From Timonella sp031979385 (GTDB lineage Bacteria; Actinomycetota; Actinomycetes; Actinomycetales; Cellulomonadaceae), in the NCBI GenBank assembly GCA_031979385.1, contig DALZEF010000005.1:116781-180780 (forward strand): DNA of 64,000 bases, written 5' to 3'. How positions within the stretch are numbered: the first letter of the stretch is position 1; every line of letters starts with the position of its first letter. This document shows, in pieces, positions 16,639 to 26,800 of the stretch. Below the pieces are notes generated by a model. The model had not been told where the DNA came from and searched no databases. It saw nothing but the letters and a program-made list of their open reading frames with translations. A program made the translations under genes and the position numbers.

Positions 16639-17208
16639 ATGGTTGAGAACTTAAATGCGCCCGATCTGACAGAACTACGTGACGAACTGCGTGCGCTCAG
16701 CGCACGAGTCACCGCGCTTGAATCCCACACCACAGGATCAGACAGTGGACCAGCCCTTGAGGCCCATACACCGCAAACGCACGCCGACAACGACAGTTTC
16801 TGGGCACTCAACGGACTGACACGCCGCAGACCCGAGGACGAGACGACTCAGAGCGGGGCCGTCATGCTCGTCGGCAATATGGACCTACCAACGGGCGGAA
16901 CTGTCTCGTGGCAACAAACCGCTGGCAGCGAGAGCCTCCTGGAGAACGACTGGGCCGAGCAAGCGCATGCGCTTGCGGCACTCGGCCATCCGGCGCGACT
17001 CAACCTGCTCCGGCACATTCTGAACGGAGCGCGAACAACCTCAGAGCTCACGGACGCATTAGGTGACGGCACAAGCGGACAACTACACCACCATCTGCGC
17101 CAACTCATCGCCACTGGTTGGGTGCGCCAGGCTGGACGCGGACTATACGAGGTCCCCGCCAACCGAATCGTGCCGCTGCTCGCATGCGTGATGGGAGGAG
17201 AACGATGA
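16639..17208 (+). CDS. ArsR-like winged-helix transcriptional regulator
   Basis: 189 residues. The N-terminus is coiled-coil-like (LTELRDELRALSARVTALES). The middle is variable, and the C-terminal winged helix is HALAALGHPARLNLLRHI, then TTSELTDALGDGTSGQLHHHLRQ and IATGWVRQAGRGLYEV. It is probably a dimeric DNA-binding repressor. Its stop overlaps the start of the M23 peptidase gene (ATGA), so the two are coupled and the regulator may control a cell-wall function. Confidence 0.8.
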   Translation: MVENLNAPDLTELRDELRALSARVTALESHTTGSDSGPALEAHTPQTHADNDSFWALNGLTRRRPEDETTQSGAVMLVGNMDLPTGGTVSWQQTAGSESLLENDWAEQAHALAALGHPARLNLLRHILNGARTTSELTDALGDGTSGQLHHHLRQLIATGWVRQAGRGLYEVPANRIVPLLACVMGGER

Positions 17209-18101
17209 AATCGCTCATGCTCGCGCTGTATCGCATCCGCGGAATCATGTACTACGCAGTCGCTGCCGTGCTGATCGGGAACGTTCTCATCGGTGACTGG
17301 TTCGATACTGGACCTGCGCGGTCGATCAGGCTCACGCTCGTCCTTGTGGCCCTCGCACTGTTTGTTGTCTGCTTCCTGACTATCGTATTCGGCAAGAAAG
17401 CACTGCCGCAGTCTGCACCACGGGAGGTCATGCCTCCGGTTGCCGGACGCTGGATGGCGCTGAACAGCCCGTCCACGAGGGTGCCAAGCCACGGTGTGCG
17501 CATGTACGGGCAGGCCTACGCAATCGACCTAGTGCATGAACCTGCCGCTGACACACGGCCGGAATTTGGCGGGACGTTCATGCGAGCCAACACTGCATAC
17601 CCCGCATTCGATCAACCTGTACACGCCATGGTGAGCGGAACTGTGGTGAAGGTATCCGACTGGCGGCGTGATCACCGGGCACGTTCCAACCCGCTGAGTA
17701 TTGTGTACATGATGATCGAGGGAGCTCTACGCGAGGCGGGTGGCCCCGGAAACATCGTGGGAAATCACGTGGTCATCCGCACCGACGATGGCGTGTTCGC
17801 GGCCGTTGCACACCTGAAGCGAGGCAGCGCTCAGGTATCCATCGGCGATGTGGTCGCTGCTGGGCAAGTTATCGGATCATGCGGGAACAGCGGCAATTCG
17901 AGTGAACCACACGTACATGCGCAGTTGATGGATCGAGCCTCGTTCTGGACCGGTCAGGGAATACCCTTTACTTTTGCCAATGTGGAACTCGAACCACTAG
18001 CCGAGGATACTGCTAGTTCTGGCGACAACCCTGACGCACGCGTGCTGGAGTTGCGTGCATCGGTGCCGCAGAACGGTCAGTTCATGCTTTCTGTCCGGTA
18101 G
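17205..18101 (+). CDS. Membrane-anchored M23 (LytM) family metallopeptidase
   Basis: 298 residues from ATG 17205, overlapping the upstream regulator. Two N-terminal membrane segments are visible (GIMYYAVAAVLIGNVLIG and LTLVLVALALFVVCFLTIV). The LytM domain carries zinc ligands H and D in HGVRMYGQAYAIDLVHE and the C-terminal HxH (SSEPHVHAQLMD). These enzymes cleave peptidoglycan cross-links or act as non-catalytic activators; the ligands look complete, so activity is plausible. The unusually long spacing between the two halves includes an insertion near residues 130-190. Confidence 0.85.
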   Translation: MKSLMLALYRIRGIMYYAVAAVLIGNVLIGDWFDTGPARSIRLTLVLVALALFVVCFLTIVFGKKALPQSAPREVMPPVAGRWMALNSPSTRVPSHGVRMYGQAYAIDLVHEPAADTRPEFGGTFMRANTAYPAFDQPVHAMVSGTVVKVSDWRRDHRARSNPLSIVYMMIEGALREAGGPGNIVGNHVVIRTDDGVFAAVAHLKRGSAQVSIGDVVAAGQVIGSCGNSGNSSEPHVHAQLMDRASFWTGQGIPFTFANVELEPLAEDTASSGDNPDARVLELRASVPQNGQFMLSVR

Positions 18102-18252
18102 CAACTGCGAGCACCAAATACCGCGGGTCGACGGAAACCACTCTCACGGACTGCCACCGTTCCAACCGGAGGCCGGAGGGCTGTGCAACCGACTCGTCGT
18201 CAATCCGAAACGGCAAGCGGTCTACCCACCTTCCACTTCTAGTGCACGCGTT

Positions 18253-18274
18253 GCGGGCGGTTGGAACCGCCCGC
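18253..18274. terminator. GC-rich hairpin between convergent genes
   Basis: GCGGGCGGTT and AACCGCCCGC are perfect 10-bp arms with a 2-nt loop, lying between the M23 peptidase gene and the truncated metB-like gene. No T-tract is present on either strand. It may still end transcription of the convergent genes. Confidence 0.45.
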
Positions 18275-18290
18275 ATCAGCGTTCAGACGG

Positions 18291-18671
18291 TCAGCGCGAC
18301 AGCGCTCGCTCGATGTCTTCGAGCAGGTCCTCAACGTCTTCGATACCCACGGACAACCGGATGATGTTGTCGGGAACCTCAAGCGGGGTGCCTTTCACCG
18401 ACGCATGGGTCATCTCGGTTGGGTAGCCGATCAGCGATTCCACGCCGCCCAAGGACTCAGCCAACGTGAACTGTTCGGTGCCCTCAGCGAGTTTCAGCGC
18501 TGCTGCGGCCCCACCCTTCAACGCGATGGACAACATGCCACCGAATGCGCGCATCTGCCGTGCCGCGATCTCGTGGCCCGGGTGGTCCGATAGCCCTGGG
18601 TAGTACACGCGCTCAATCGCGTCATGCTTCGCAAGATACTCGGCGATGGTCGCAGCGTTCGAGGCGATCGA
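18291..18671 (-). pseudogene. C-terminal remnant of cystathionine gamma-synthase/lyase, truncated by the CRISPR array
   Basis: About 127 codons match the C-terminal domain of PLP-dependent Cys/Met-metabolism enzymes: IERVYYPGLSDHPGHEIAAR, QMRAFGGMLSIAL, FTLAESLGGVESLIGYPTEM, THASVKGTPLEV and IIRLSVGIEDVEDLL. The enzymes are usually about 380-390 residues, so the PLP-binding lysine and about 250 N-terminal residues are missing. The similarity stops exactly where the first CRISPR repeat starts. The frame can be read on into the repeat, but that part is not homologous. No matching N-terminal half was found at the far end of the array. Confidence 0.85.
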
Positions 18672-21600
18672 GTTGGGAATCGTCACCTGTAATCCCAGTT
18701 AGACTTGTACGAGGCGAATGGCCGGAATCTGATCTGTTGGGAATCGTCACCTGTAATCCCAGTTAGACTTGCGTACTTCGTTAGGGCGCTTCGATTTACG
18801 TTGGGAATCGTCACCTGTAATCCCAGTTAGACTTGTGGCAAACGCAAACTCGATGCCCTGCAAGTTGGGAATCGTCACCTGTAATCCCAGTTAGACTTGC
18901 CCGAGGTAGGCGAGACTGAAACATCGTGTTGGGAATCGTCACCTGTAATCCCAGTTAGACTTGGATCGGAGTAGGTCGCGTACGAGTGCTTGTTGGGAAT
19001 CGTCACCTGTAATCCCAGTTAGACTTGTTCTCGTCTGGCTATCAGACGATTGTCGGTTGGGAATCGTCACCTGTAATCCCAGTTAGACTTGTTGACCTTG
19101 ACCGAGACCGCCGTTTATGGTTGGGAATCGTCACCTGTAATCCCAGTTAGACTTGGCGGTACGCAGGGCCACCCCCGAAAGGTGTTGGGAATCGTCACCT
19201 GTAATCCCAGTTAGACTTGTTTTCCGTGCCGTCTTGATACCTCAATCGTTGGGAATCGTCACCTGTAATCCCAGTTAGACTTGGAGCGCGTCGTGACAAG
19301 TGGGAAGCAAGGTTGGGAATCGTCACCTGTAATCCCAGTTAGACTTGCGCCATTCCAGCTCTTGAACTTGCTTTTGTTGGGAATCGTCACCTGTAATCCC
19401 AGTTAGACTTGCGACTAGCCGTGCCCCAGGACAAGATCTGTTGGGAATCGTCACCTGTAATCCCAGTTAGACTTGACCGCCCGCCTAGCCGCCAAAGGCC
19501 ACCGTTGGGAATCGTCACCTGTAATCCCAGTTAGACTTGGAGCGCGTCGTGACAAGTGGGAAGCAAGGTTGGGAATCGTCACCTGTAATCCCAGTTAGAC
19601 TTGCGCCATTCCAGCTCTTGAACTTGCTTTTGTTGGGAATCGTCACCTGTAATCCCAGTTAGACTTGCGACTAGCCGTGCCCCAGGACAAGATCTGTTGG
19701 GAATCGTCACCTGTAATCCCAGTTAGACTTGACCGCCCGCCTAGCCGCCAAAGGCCACCGTTGGGAATCGTCACCTGTAATCCCAGTTAGACTTGCTCGG
19801 GCGCTTGAGTTCGCGAAGCGTGGGTTGGGAATCGTCACCTGTAATCCCAGTTAGACTTGGCACCATAAATAACGTAGGTGACTGAGAGTTGGGAATCGTC
19901 ACCTGTAATCCCAGTTAGACTTGGCAAAACGAACCTTGACCGGCTTTTCCCGTTGGGAATCGTCACCTGTAATCCCAGTTAGACTTGAGTCGATTGGCTT
20001 ACCGTTCAAGTCCTCGTTGGGAATCGTCACCTGTAATCCCAGTTAGACTTGTATTCTGCGTCTGTGAGTAGTTTTCCTAGTTGGGAATCGTCACCTGTAA
20101 TCCCAGTTAGACTTGTGCGCCTCAAAGTCCTCTACCGAACTGTGTTGGGAATCGTCACCTGTAATCCCAGTTAGACTTGGTCGGCCCGTACAAGCCGCCT
20201 GCGAGCGGTTGGGAATCGTCACCTGTAATCCCAGTTAGACTTGCTTGAGCCCAGCGCACGTCTCCTGGAGCGTTGGGAATCGTCACCTGTAATCCCAGTT
20301 AGACTTGGCGGGTGGCGACGAACTTCCCGCCGACTGTTGGGAATCGTCACCTGTAATCCCAGTTAGACTTGCCGTTTCCGCCGTCCTACACGGGGCGCGG
20401 TTGGGAATCGTCACCTGTAATCCCAGTTAGACTTGAGCCGATCCACTCTTGCTCGACGTTTTGGTTGGGAATCGTCACCTGTAATCCCAGTTAGACTTGC
20501 GTTCCACCAACACGAGAAGGCTCCTTTGTTGGGAATCGTCACCTGTAATCCCAGTTAGACTTGGCCCTTAAGGCGTATGCACACGCTTTCGGTTGGGAAT
20601 CGTCACCTGTAATCCCAGTTAGACTTGGAGAGGTTACCGCCCACAGCAAACACAAGTTGGGAATCGTCACCTGTAATCCCAGTTAGACTTGCCCGTCGCT
20701 CATGACCATCCCTTTTCTCGTTGGGAATCGTCACCTGTAATCCCAGTTAGACTTGATACCAGCAAGACCGCGCGACATCGTTTGTTGGGAATCGTCACCT
20801 GTAATCCCAGTTAGACTTGCCACCTTGGAGGATTTCATGTCGTCCGTGTTGGGAATCGTCACCTGTAATCCCAGTTAGACTTGGCTTTAGCCCATTCCTC
20901 AGCGGACTCTGGTTGGGAATCGTCACCTGTAATCCCAGTTAGACTTGAGGCCAATCATGCTGAGGAATTGGCAGAGTTGGGAATCGTCACCTGTAATCCC
21001 AGTTAGACTTGTTGAAGGTGTACGGGCCGGTGCCGCCTTGTTGGGAATCGTCACCTGTAATCCCAGTTAGACTTGCAGCTCGCCGCCACGCCGAAAACGA
21101 CCTGTTGGGAATCGTCACCTGTAATCCCAGTTAGACTTGAGGTTGGCGCGCTTGATCACGTTCCACGGTTGGGAATCGTCACCTGTAATCCCAGTTAGAC
21201 TTGCCGGCAGCGAACGCGGCGATAAATCCAGGTTGGGAATCGTCACCTGTAATCCCAGTTAGACTTGTTAACGCGCCCTTCCACGGCTTGGCCATGTTGG
21301 GAATCGTCACCTGTAATCCCAGTTAGACTTGCAGGACGGCTAGACCTCAACGACCAGGTGTTGGGAATCGTCACCTGTAATCCCAGTTAGACTTGCGGAT
21401 TCAGTGGGGGTAGGATCTGGGCTGTTGGGAATCGTCACCTGTAATCCCAGTTAGACTTGGGCTTCTACACGACACCGCCCCCAACATGTTGGGAATCGTC
21501 ACCTGTAATCCCAGTTAGACTTGAATTGTTCTTGCTGCTCATACGCGGTTTGTTGGGAATCGTCACCTGTAATCCCAGTTAGACTTGGAAAATCGCGTGG

Positions 21601-22355
21601 ATCGTGTGATTCGAGGTTGGGAATCGTCACCTGTAATCCCAGTTAGACTTGTCAAGCAGTACGTGTTCGACCCGCTCAAGTTGGGAATCGTCACCTGTAA
21701 TCCCAGTTAGACTTGACGCTGTGCTCGTGGATGAGGTGGAAGTGTTGGGAATCGTCACCTGTAATCCCAGTTAGACTTGTCGAGCGCCGCCGCGTCACAC
21801 CGAGCCAGTTGGGAATCGTCACCTGTAATCCCAGTTAGACTTGATTTCATTCGCACACGCTTCCCTGAGCAGTTGGGAATCGTCACCTGTAATCCCAGTT
21901 AGACTTGAAAGTTTGTCCCATAAGTCGGAGAGTTTGTTGGGAATCGTCACCTGTAATCCCAGTTAGACTTGTGACATGCGTCGATACTCTAAACGACCCG
22001 TTGGGAATCGTCACCTGTAATCCCAGTTAGACTTGGAGTCGTAGTCCTGCGCGACGTCTAAGCGTTGGGAATCGTCACCTGTAATCCCAGTTAGACTTGA
22101 GGAAAGAGACCGCCTCGACGCGGGGGAGTTGGGAATCGTCACCTGTAATCCCAGTTAGACTTGGGGATCCCAGAGGATAGGCCTGCCAGGTGTTGGGAAT
22201 CGTCACCTGTAATCCCAGTTAGACTTGGCGCCGTCACCGGCACCCGTGAACCACTGTTGGGAATCGTCACCTGTAATCCCAGTTAGACTTGAAGAAGCCT
22301 ACGCGGACGGCGTGCCAATGTTGGGAATCGTCACCTGTAATCCCAGTTAGACTTG
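18672..22355 (+). CRISPR. CRISPR array, 58 repeats and 57 spacers, type II-C
   Basis: The 36-bp repeat begins GTTGGGAATCGTCACC and ends CCCAGTTAGACTTG. Spacers are 28 bp, giving a constant 64-bp period: 3648 bp between first and last repeat starts equals 57 periods. All repeats, including both end copies, look identical. Spacers 10-13 recur in the same order as spacers 14-17, leaving 53 distinct spacers. The plus strand is the crRNA sense, because the tracrRNA anti-repeat at 22516-22532 is complementary to it. The repeat's TGGGA and TCCCA can form a short stem. The left edge directly abuts metB-like coding sequence, with no obvious leader. Confidence 0.98.
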
Positions 22356-22391
22356 TTAGTGGCCTAAGAACCTTGATTTTGGGCCACTAAC
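22355..22391 (+). other. Hairpin at the right end of the CRISPR array
   Basis: GTTAGTGGCC and GGCCACTAAC are perfect 10-bp arms with a 17-nt loop; the first G is the last base of the final repeat. It could stop or stabilise the pre-crRNA. A small stem (CTGCGA/TCGCAG) follows. The rest of the 22392-22507 stretch contains only the predicted tracrRNA promoter. Confidence 0.55.
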
Positions 22392-22473
22392 AAGCCGAAG
22401 TTGGGTGGATTTTCTGCGAGGAATCGCAGCATATCGTCCCGAGACTAGCCCGTTGGAAGCAAAATCTGAGGCC

Positions 22474-22502
22474 TTGCCTCTGTAAACCACATAGGTTAGT
22501 CT
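22474..22502 (+). promoter_or_regulatory. Predicted tracrRNA promoter
   Basis: TTGCCT (22474-22479), a 17-nt spacer and TAGTCT (22497-22502) form a sigma70-like pair with the actinobacterial TANNNT -10. Transcription would start about 6-7 nt downstream, just before the anti-repeat. Confidence 0.5.
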
Positions 22503-22507
22503 CTACA

Positions 22508-22585
22508 ACAGAGAAGGTGACGAATTCTCAACAAAGACCGAAAGGTCTGACTTCTTCAGTGGGCCCGCAAGGGCCCACTTTTTCT
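22508..22585 (+). ncRNA. tracrRNA of the type II-C system
   Basis: The anti-repeat GGTGACGAATTCTCAAC (22516-22532) pairs with the first 16 nt of the repeat: 16 base pairs, one of them G-U, and a single bulged A. It is followed by a nexus-like hairpin, AGACC-GAAA-GGTCT (22535-22548), and a 9-bp terminator hairpin, AGTGGGCCC-GCAA-GGGCCCACT, with a T-rich tail ending near 22586. The layout (anti-repeat, short hairpin, intrinsic terminator) is that of a Cas9 guide scaffold. It converges on cas2, whose stop codon lies a few bases away. Confidence 0.9.
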
Positions 22586-22588
22586 TCC

Positions 22589-22912
22589 TCAGAACAGTAG
22601 CAACTGCGGAGGCGGGGCTTCCGGTGATGGATCGTCACCAACCACGTTCTCAATGCGGAGAGTCGCAGCCCATTGCGTATCCGTGAACTTCAGAACCCGT
22701 ACAACACCACCCGGTGGCAGTTCTTGCTTGAGTCGGATCAAGGTCCGTGCCAAACCCGTACTGTTGATGAAATACTTCGCGTAGACGCTCCATTGCACCC
22801 TTAGAAACCCTTCATCAAGCAAGAGATTCCTGTACGCATTTGCGGCGCGCTGTTCCTGCCTCGTGACTGTGGGCAAATCAAACATCACCATCGTCCACAC
22901 AGGATCAGCCAC
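22589..22912 (-). CDS. cas2: CRISPR-associated endoribonuclease Cas2
   Basis: 107 residues with the ferredoxin-like start WTMVMFDLPT, including the conserved Asp12, and LRVQWSVYAKYF. The C-terminal tail is proline-rich (SPEAPPPQLLLF). Cas2 forms the structural dimer of the Cas1-Cas2 spacer integration complex. It is third in cas9-cas1-cas2, 7 nt after cas1. No Csn2 or Cas4 is present, which with the Cas9 size points to subtype II-C. Confidence 0.95.
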   Translation of the reverse strand: MADPVWTMVMFDLPTVTRQEQRAANAYRNLLLDEGFLRVQWSVYAKYFINSTGLARTLIRLKQELPPGGVVRVLKFTDTQWAATLRIENVVGDDPSPEAPPPQLLLF

Positions 22913-22919
22913 CGCTCGT

Positions 22920-23789
22920 TCACCTAGACCACAGTGGTGGTTTGAAAGAGGCTAAGTCACCTTCAACATAGCGAGCGTAGCTCTGACAAGCCTCACGCAC
23001 CGATGTGTTTACGTTCTGCCCCTCTATTCCATAAGGCGCACCAAGCACTGCCGCTAGGTCCGCTTTCATCGAACGATCAAGCGTTTCATAACGGTCACAG
23101 ACGCTAGCAACCTGATGATCTATAAGCGGTCGAAAGGGTTCGATCAAGTCATCCGCAAGAGCGAAGGTGTTATCACGACTGCGGTGGAACAGCGCAAGTG
23201 ACGGGCAAAGCCCCGACCCCACCAACTCACGGATAACCACGCCTCTCAGAAGGGTGTACCCATAGTTCAACGCACCGTTAATCAGATCTGGAGCATCGTG
23301 ATTGCGCCTAAAATCTGTGCCAAAAAGAGCCCTCCAGTACACTGCGGCGGCATGCCCCTCAAGGTTCTCTGGGTCCCCGGACCTAACTTGCTTAGCTAAG
23401 TTGCGCAGCAGGCGTGTTTCCGGCTTCTGATGTTGTTCTAGGCATAACGCTTGCGACAGCACCTTAGCCGCAACGATTCTCTTCCACGCGTTCTTCTTAC
23501 GCGGTTCCGTCATCTCTGCTTGCGCGCGATGGCGAGCGACGACTCGCGTGTTATCCGACCACTCAGCAAGATAGGCTATAGGCACCTGCCTCCAGTCGCA
23601 GATAAGCACCGCAAAGTCATACTGCGTGGCTTTATGAACCAACCCGTAGCCCCACGAGGCCTTCTGCCCGAGCAGTACAACACCAAGATCAGTGGCAGGC
23701 ACCCGCACCTCTCCCACCACTAAGGAGCCACGTTCCGCAGAAACATAACCCTCGTGGGAGATGAGATCGAGTACCTGCCACTTGGTCAT
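22920..23789 (-). CDS. cas1: CRISPR-associated integrase Cas1
   Basis: 289 residues; ATG 23789 has GGGTGAG upstream, and the cas9 stop is 11 nt before it. Metal-binding residues E144 (ENLEGHAAAVYW), H202 (SLALFHRSRDN) and E217 (LIEPFRPLID) are all present. The helical core (NYGYTLLRGVVIRELVGSGL) is typical of type II Cas1. With Cas2 it inserts new spacers at the array. Length and motifs are intact, so acquisition should be possible. Confidence 0.96.
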   Translation of the reverse strand: MTKWQVLDLISHEGYVSAERGSLVVGEVRVPATDLGVVLLGQKASWGYGLVHKATQYDFAVLICDWRQVPIAYLAEWSDNTRVVARHRAQAEMTEPRKKNAWKRIVAAKVLSQALCLEQHQKPETRLLRNLAKQVRSGDPENLEGHAAAVYWRALFGTDFRRNHDAPDLINGALNYGYTLLRGVVIRELVGSGLCPSLALFHRSRDNTFALADDLIEPFRPLIDHQVASVCDRYETLDRSMKADLAAVLGAPYGIEGQNVNTSVREACQSYARYVEGDLASFKPPLWSR

Positions 23790-23800
23790 ATCAACTCACC

Positions 23801-26800
23801 CTATGACTCATCGCTTGGGTTCCAAGACACTGGCAGGTTACGAGAAGAACTCCTCCAGCGTGCAGTGCCCATACCATCACGACGAACCACTTCCAAAACG
23901 CGAACCAAGGAACCGCTCACAGTGATAATTGCGCCTTGAGTAAGGACATCCACACAAATCTCATCCATTTCACCCGCACCTTCTCTTGCTAAATAGAGCG
24001 GTCGGATGCGCAGTTGACGATTTCTAGGAAACCCATCAAGTTTCCAACGGGACTCAGGGTACTGGCGGAGGAAATGCGCAAGTTTGTCAGTACCCGCTGC
24101 AAGCCCCGGGACGTCCAATACCAACTCATCGTTCATGGCTAACCACCCGACTTCGACAGCCTCGTCGGACTCAATCTTGGCCATCACGCCCGGTTGGAGG
24201 TCACGGTAGGACATCGAACGCGAGTCGATAGACATCCGTAGAATGTCTTTACTGTTTGCCTGCCGCTGAAGCCAAGGAAGTTCCGCAGCGAACACTCGCA
24301 GGATTCCGAACTCGAACTCTCCCCGTTTGTTCTTCCACCGGTACACGCGGGCGTGATGAATCTGCTCACCGATCTCAACGCTGCCGCCATTGACCACAAT
24401 TGACGCGGCTGCTTTCGCAAAAACGGGTATCTCTCGCTCTCGGGTGAGGACCGTGCTTCCTCGTAACGTCACGGAACGATCCGCGTCCGCAGGGAGCGTT
24501 AGTTTCGTGCTGGCTAGTGCACGCATCTGTCCGTAGACCTCTGGGTCAGCAATGCGCATGAGATCGGTGCGAGACCACTCGCCCCCAACGGCTTTCGCAG
24601 CCAATGGAATAATGGTGTCCTTGTGGATAGCTCCGCGGCTGGGCCCAAGACGAAGCTGCTGTGCAACGGGAATCGCATCATCGGCTATTGCGGTTACGAG
24701 TAGATCAGCAAGTTTGTAGGACTGCTGACGCCACAGGGCAAACCGTTCTTGGGCTTTCACAGAGCGTCCAGTGAACTCACGCCAAGTCTCGTTTGGGTCA
24801 ATCCGCGGGTTCAAGTGAGCCGTGCGTCTCCGCTGAGAACGTTCCTCCAGGGTTAACGCAATGGACGAGTTCAGCAGTGTCATGACTGCGGCGTCAATCG
24901 CATGGTGCCGCACATCAAAGCGGTCTTTTTCGTTCTTTCCGCGGATACGGATCGTAGAATCAATTTGTCCGGAACGTCGCGCCTCACGTGAAACTCCACC
25001 CGAGTAGACCTCGATCTTATGCCGTTCGACCTCACCCGTCTGTCGGGAAAGATACTCGGCTAACCGTGCTCGAACTTCAACTGCCGCATAGGATGTCGAG
25101 GCTAGCGAACGTTCGTCGATTTCGGGATCTTCTTCGGTCCGTTTGAGCCTGTTAATCATTCGTTGTTTGATGCGTTGTTCGTTGCGCTGCCAGTCCCAAG
25201 AACGGACCCTCTGGATGGTTTCCCTCAGTTCTGCTTCGGGAACGATTCCAGAAGATGCGAACACTGCAAACGGCGTTCTCCCTTTTGCGTCGTTACACCG
25301 ACGACAGGTTGCTACAAGGTTGTCGCGAGCGTTGCTGCCTCCACCCGCACGTGGCACGATGTGGTCCAATTCGGCGCTACGCTGACCGATCTCTCCGCCA
25401 CAGTATGCACACCCGTTACGCTGTCGCCTTATACATTCGTATTTCAGAATGTCTCTTGAACTAGGTCGCTCAATTCCGAGCCCCGCCACGACACGTGCAA
25501 CATCGTGCCGTTGGGCCGTGCGTTGACTGATCTCCTTCAGCAAATCGTCGCGGGCGGCGGCTCCCATGAAGCCTTCACGTGCGTGCTCAACCACAATCGA
25601 TTGCGGAACACCCCATTTATCAACAGCTCCCATGACGAAGCGTCTCACAATGGTAAGAACTCGATCTACAGCTGGTTGGCCAGTTCGTTCATCCAGGGAA
25701 GGGAGCGGTGGCTGCCATGAATCATCGACATCAAACTCAAGTTTGCGAGCCTCGTGGAGGTCTACCGGCTCGGTGCGCATCCGTGCGTTGAGCCTTCGTA
25801 GGCTCTCTAGGGAATAGGCTGCACGACCGGACTCAAAATCTGTGTCCATCAGCGCGCTTTTGACGTCATCACTCCATGAGTTGAGCGCGTCCGACAGACC
25901 TGACTCGTCCGCCATCTCGTAGACATCATCAGTAGGAGAGCTGATGAACTCGATAAGGAGTTCCCGCATCTCGGGTGTGGTCTCTTCCCAGAACTCTCGG
26001 ACTGGTGTGAAGAGTTTCTTGCGGTTCGAGGCCGTGAGTTTTTGTTCAAAGTCACGCGATGTCTTGTCGTAGGGCGCAAGTTTTAGCAGTGATTCCTCGA
26101 AAGTTGGTGTAACTAGCAGGTTCGCATCGATTGACAGCAAGATAGCCACGTCTGCCCAAGCCGGAGCACCTTCCTCGTGCCAGTTCATCAGCAGATCAAC
26201 AACTGAGAGTCGGTCCTCTAGGTTGAGTGGTCGTGAGGTCTTCGATCGAGGGCTGTCTTTGACCCGCAGGTTCGCTACGGCAGCACGCACCCTGAATTCT
26301 TGGAAAGCAAGCGAACTGCGGGAGGCGCGACGCAAATGTCCCATTCCTGGTAGCGAGTCACGGCCAATGTTCTCATCCGGCACATACGGCCGCACCTGTT
26401 CAAATACGGCCTTGCACAACTTACCCGCAATGGGCTCAGGGACCTCCTGCGTAGCCAGGATCTGTTGGAGCTCGTGTAACTGGTCCGCCTGCTGAACCTG
26501 GTGGGAAAGAATATATTCGTTTTTCCGTTTATGCGCGTCGCGGGGCCGTAGAACATAGTTCGTGCGCGAAGCAGCGACCGCGATTTGTCCGAGTGTAGCG
26601 TCCTCATCGAGTTCCAGCCCAAGTTTGGCGTTAGCAGAGGAGAGGTTTGCTTTGTGCTGGGTTGTCGGCGTTTCAACCTCGGTGAACCCGTTCCATGAAA
26701 GCCACGGATTGCGCCAGCCACGGTGTCGCGCCATGTGCCGGAGTGAACGTGAGATCGCTTCTTTCCGTTCGCTTTCGTCTCTAATGAACCCTTCTACACA

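Noticed and set aside
18672..18686. A start codon for the metB-like frame within the first CRISPR repeat
   Set aside because: The first few codons come from the repeat itself. The frame is a truncated remnant and is unlikely to make a functional enzyme, as the PLP lysine is missing.
18672..22355. Promoter inside each CRISPR repeat (TTGGGA and TAGACT)
   Set aside because: The two hexamers are 21 nt apart, longer than usual for a sigma70 promoter. The idea is kept only as a possibility in the findings.
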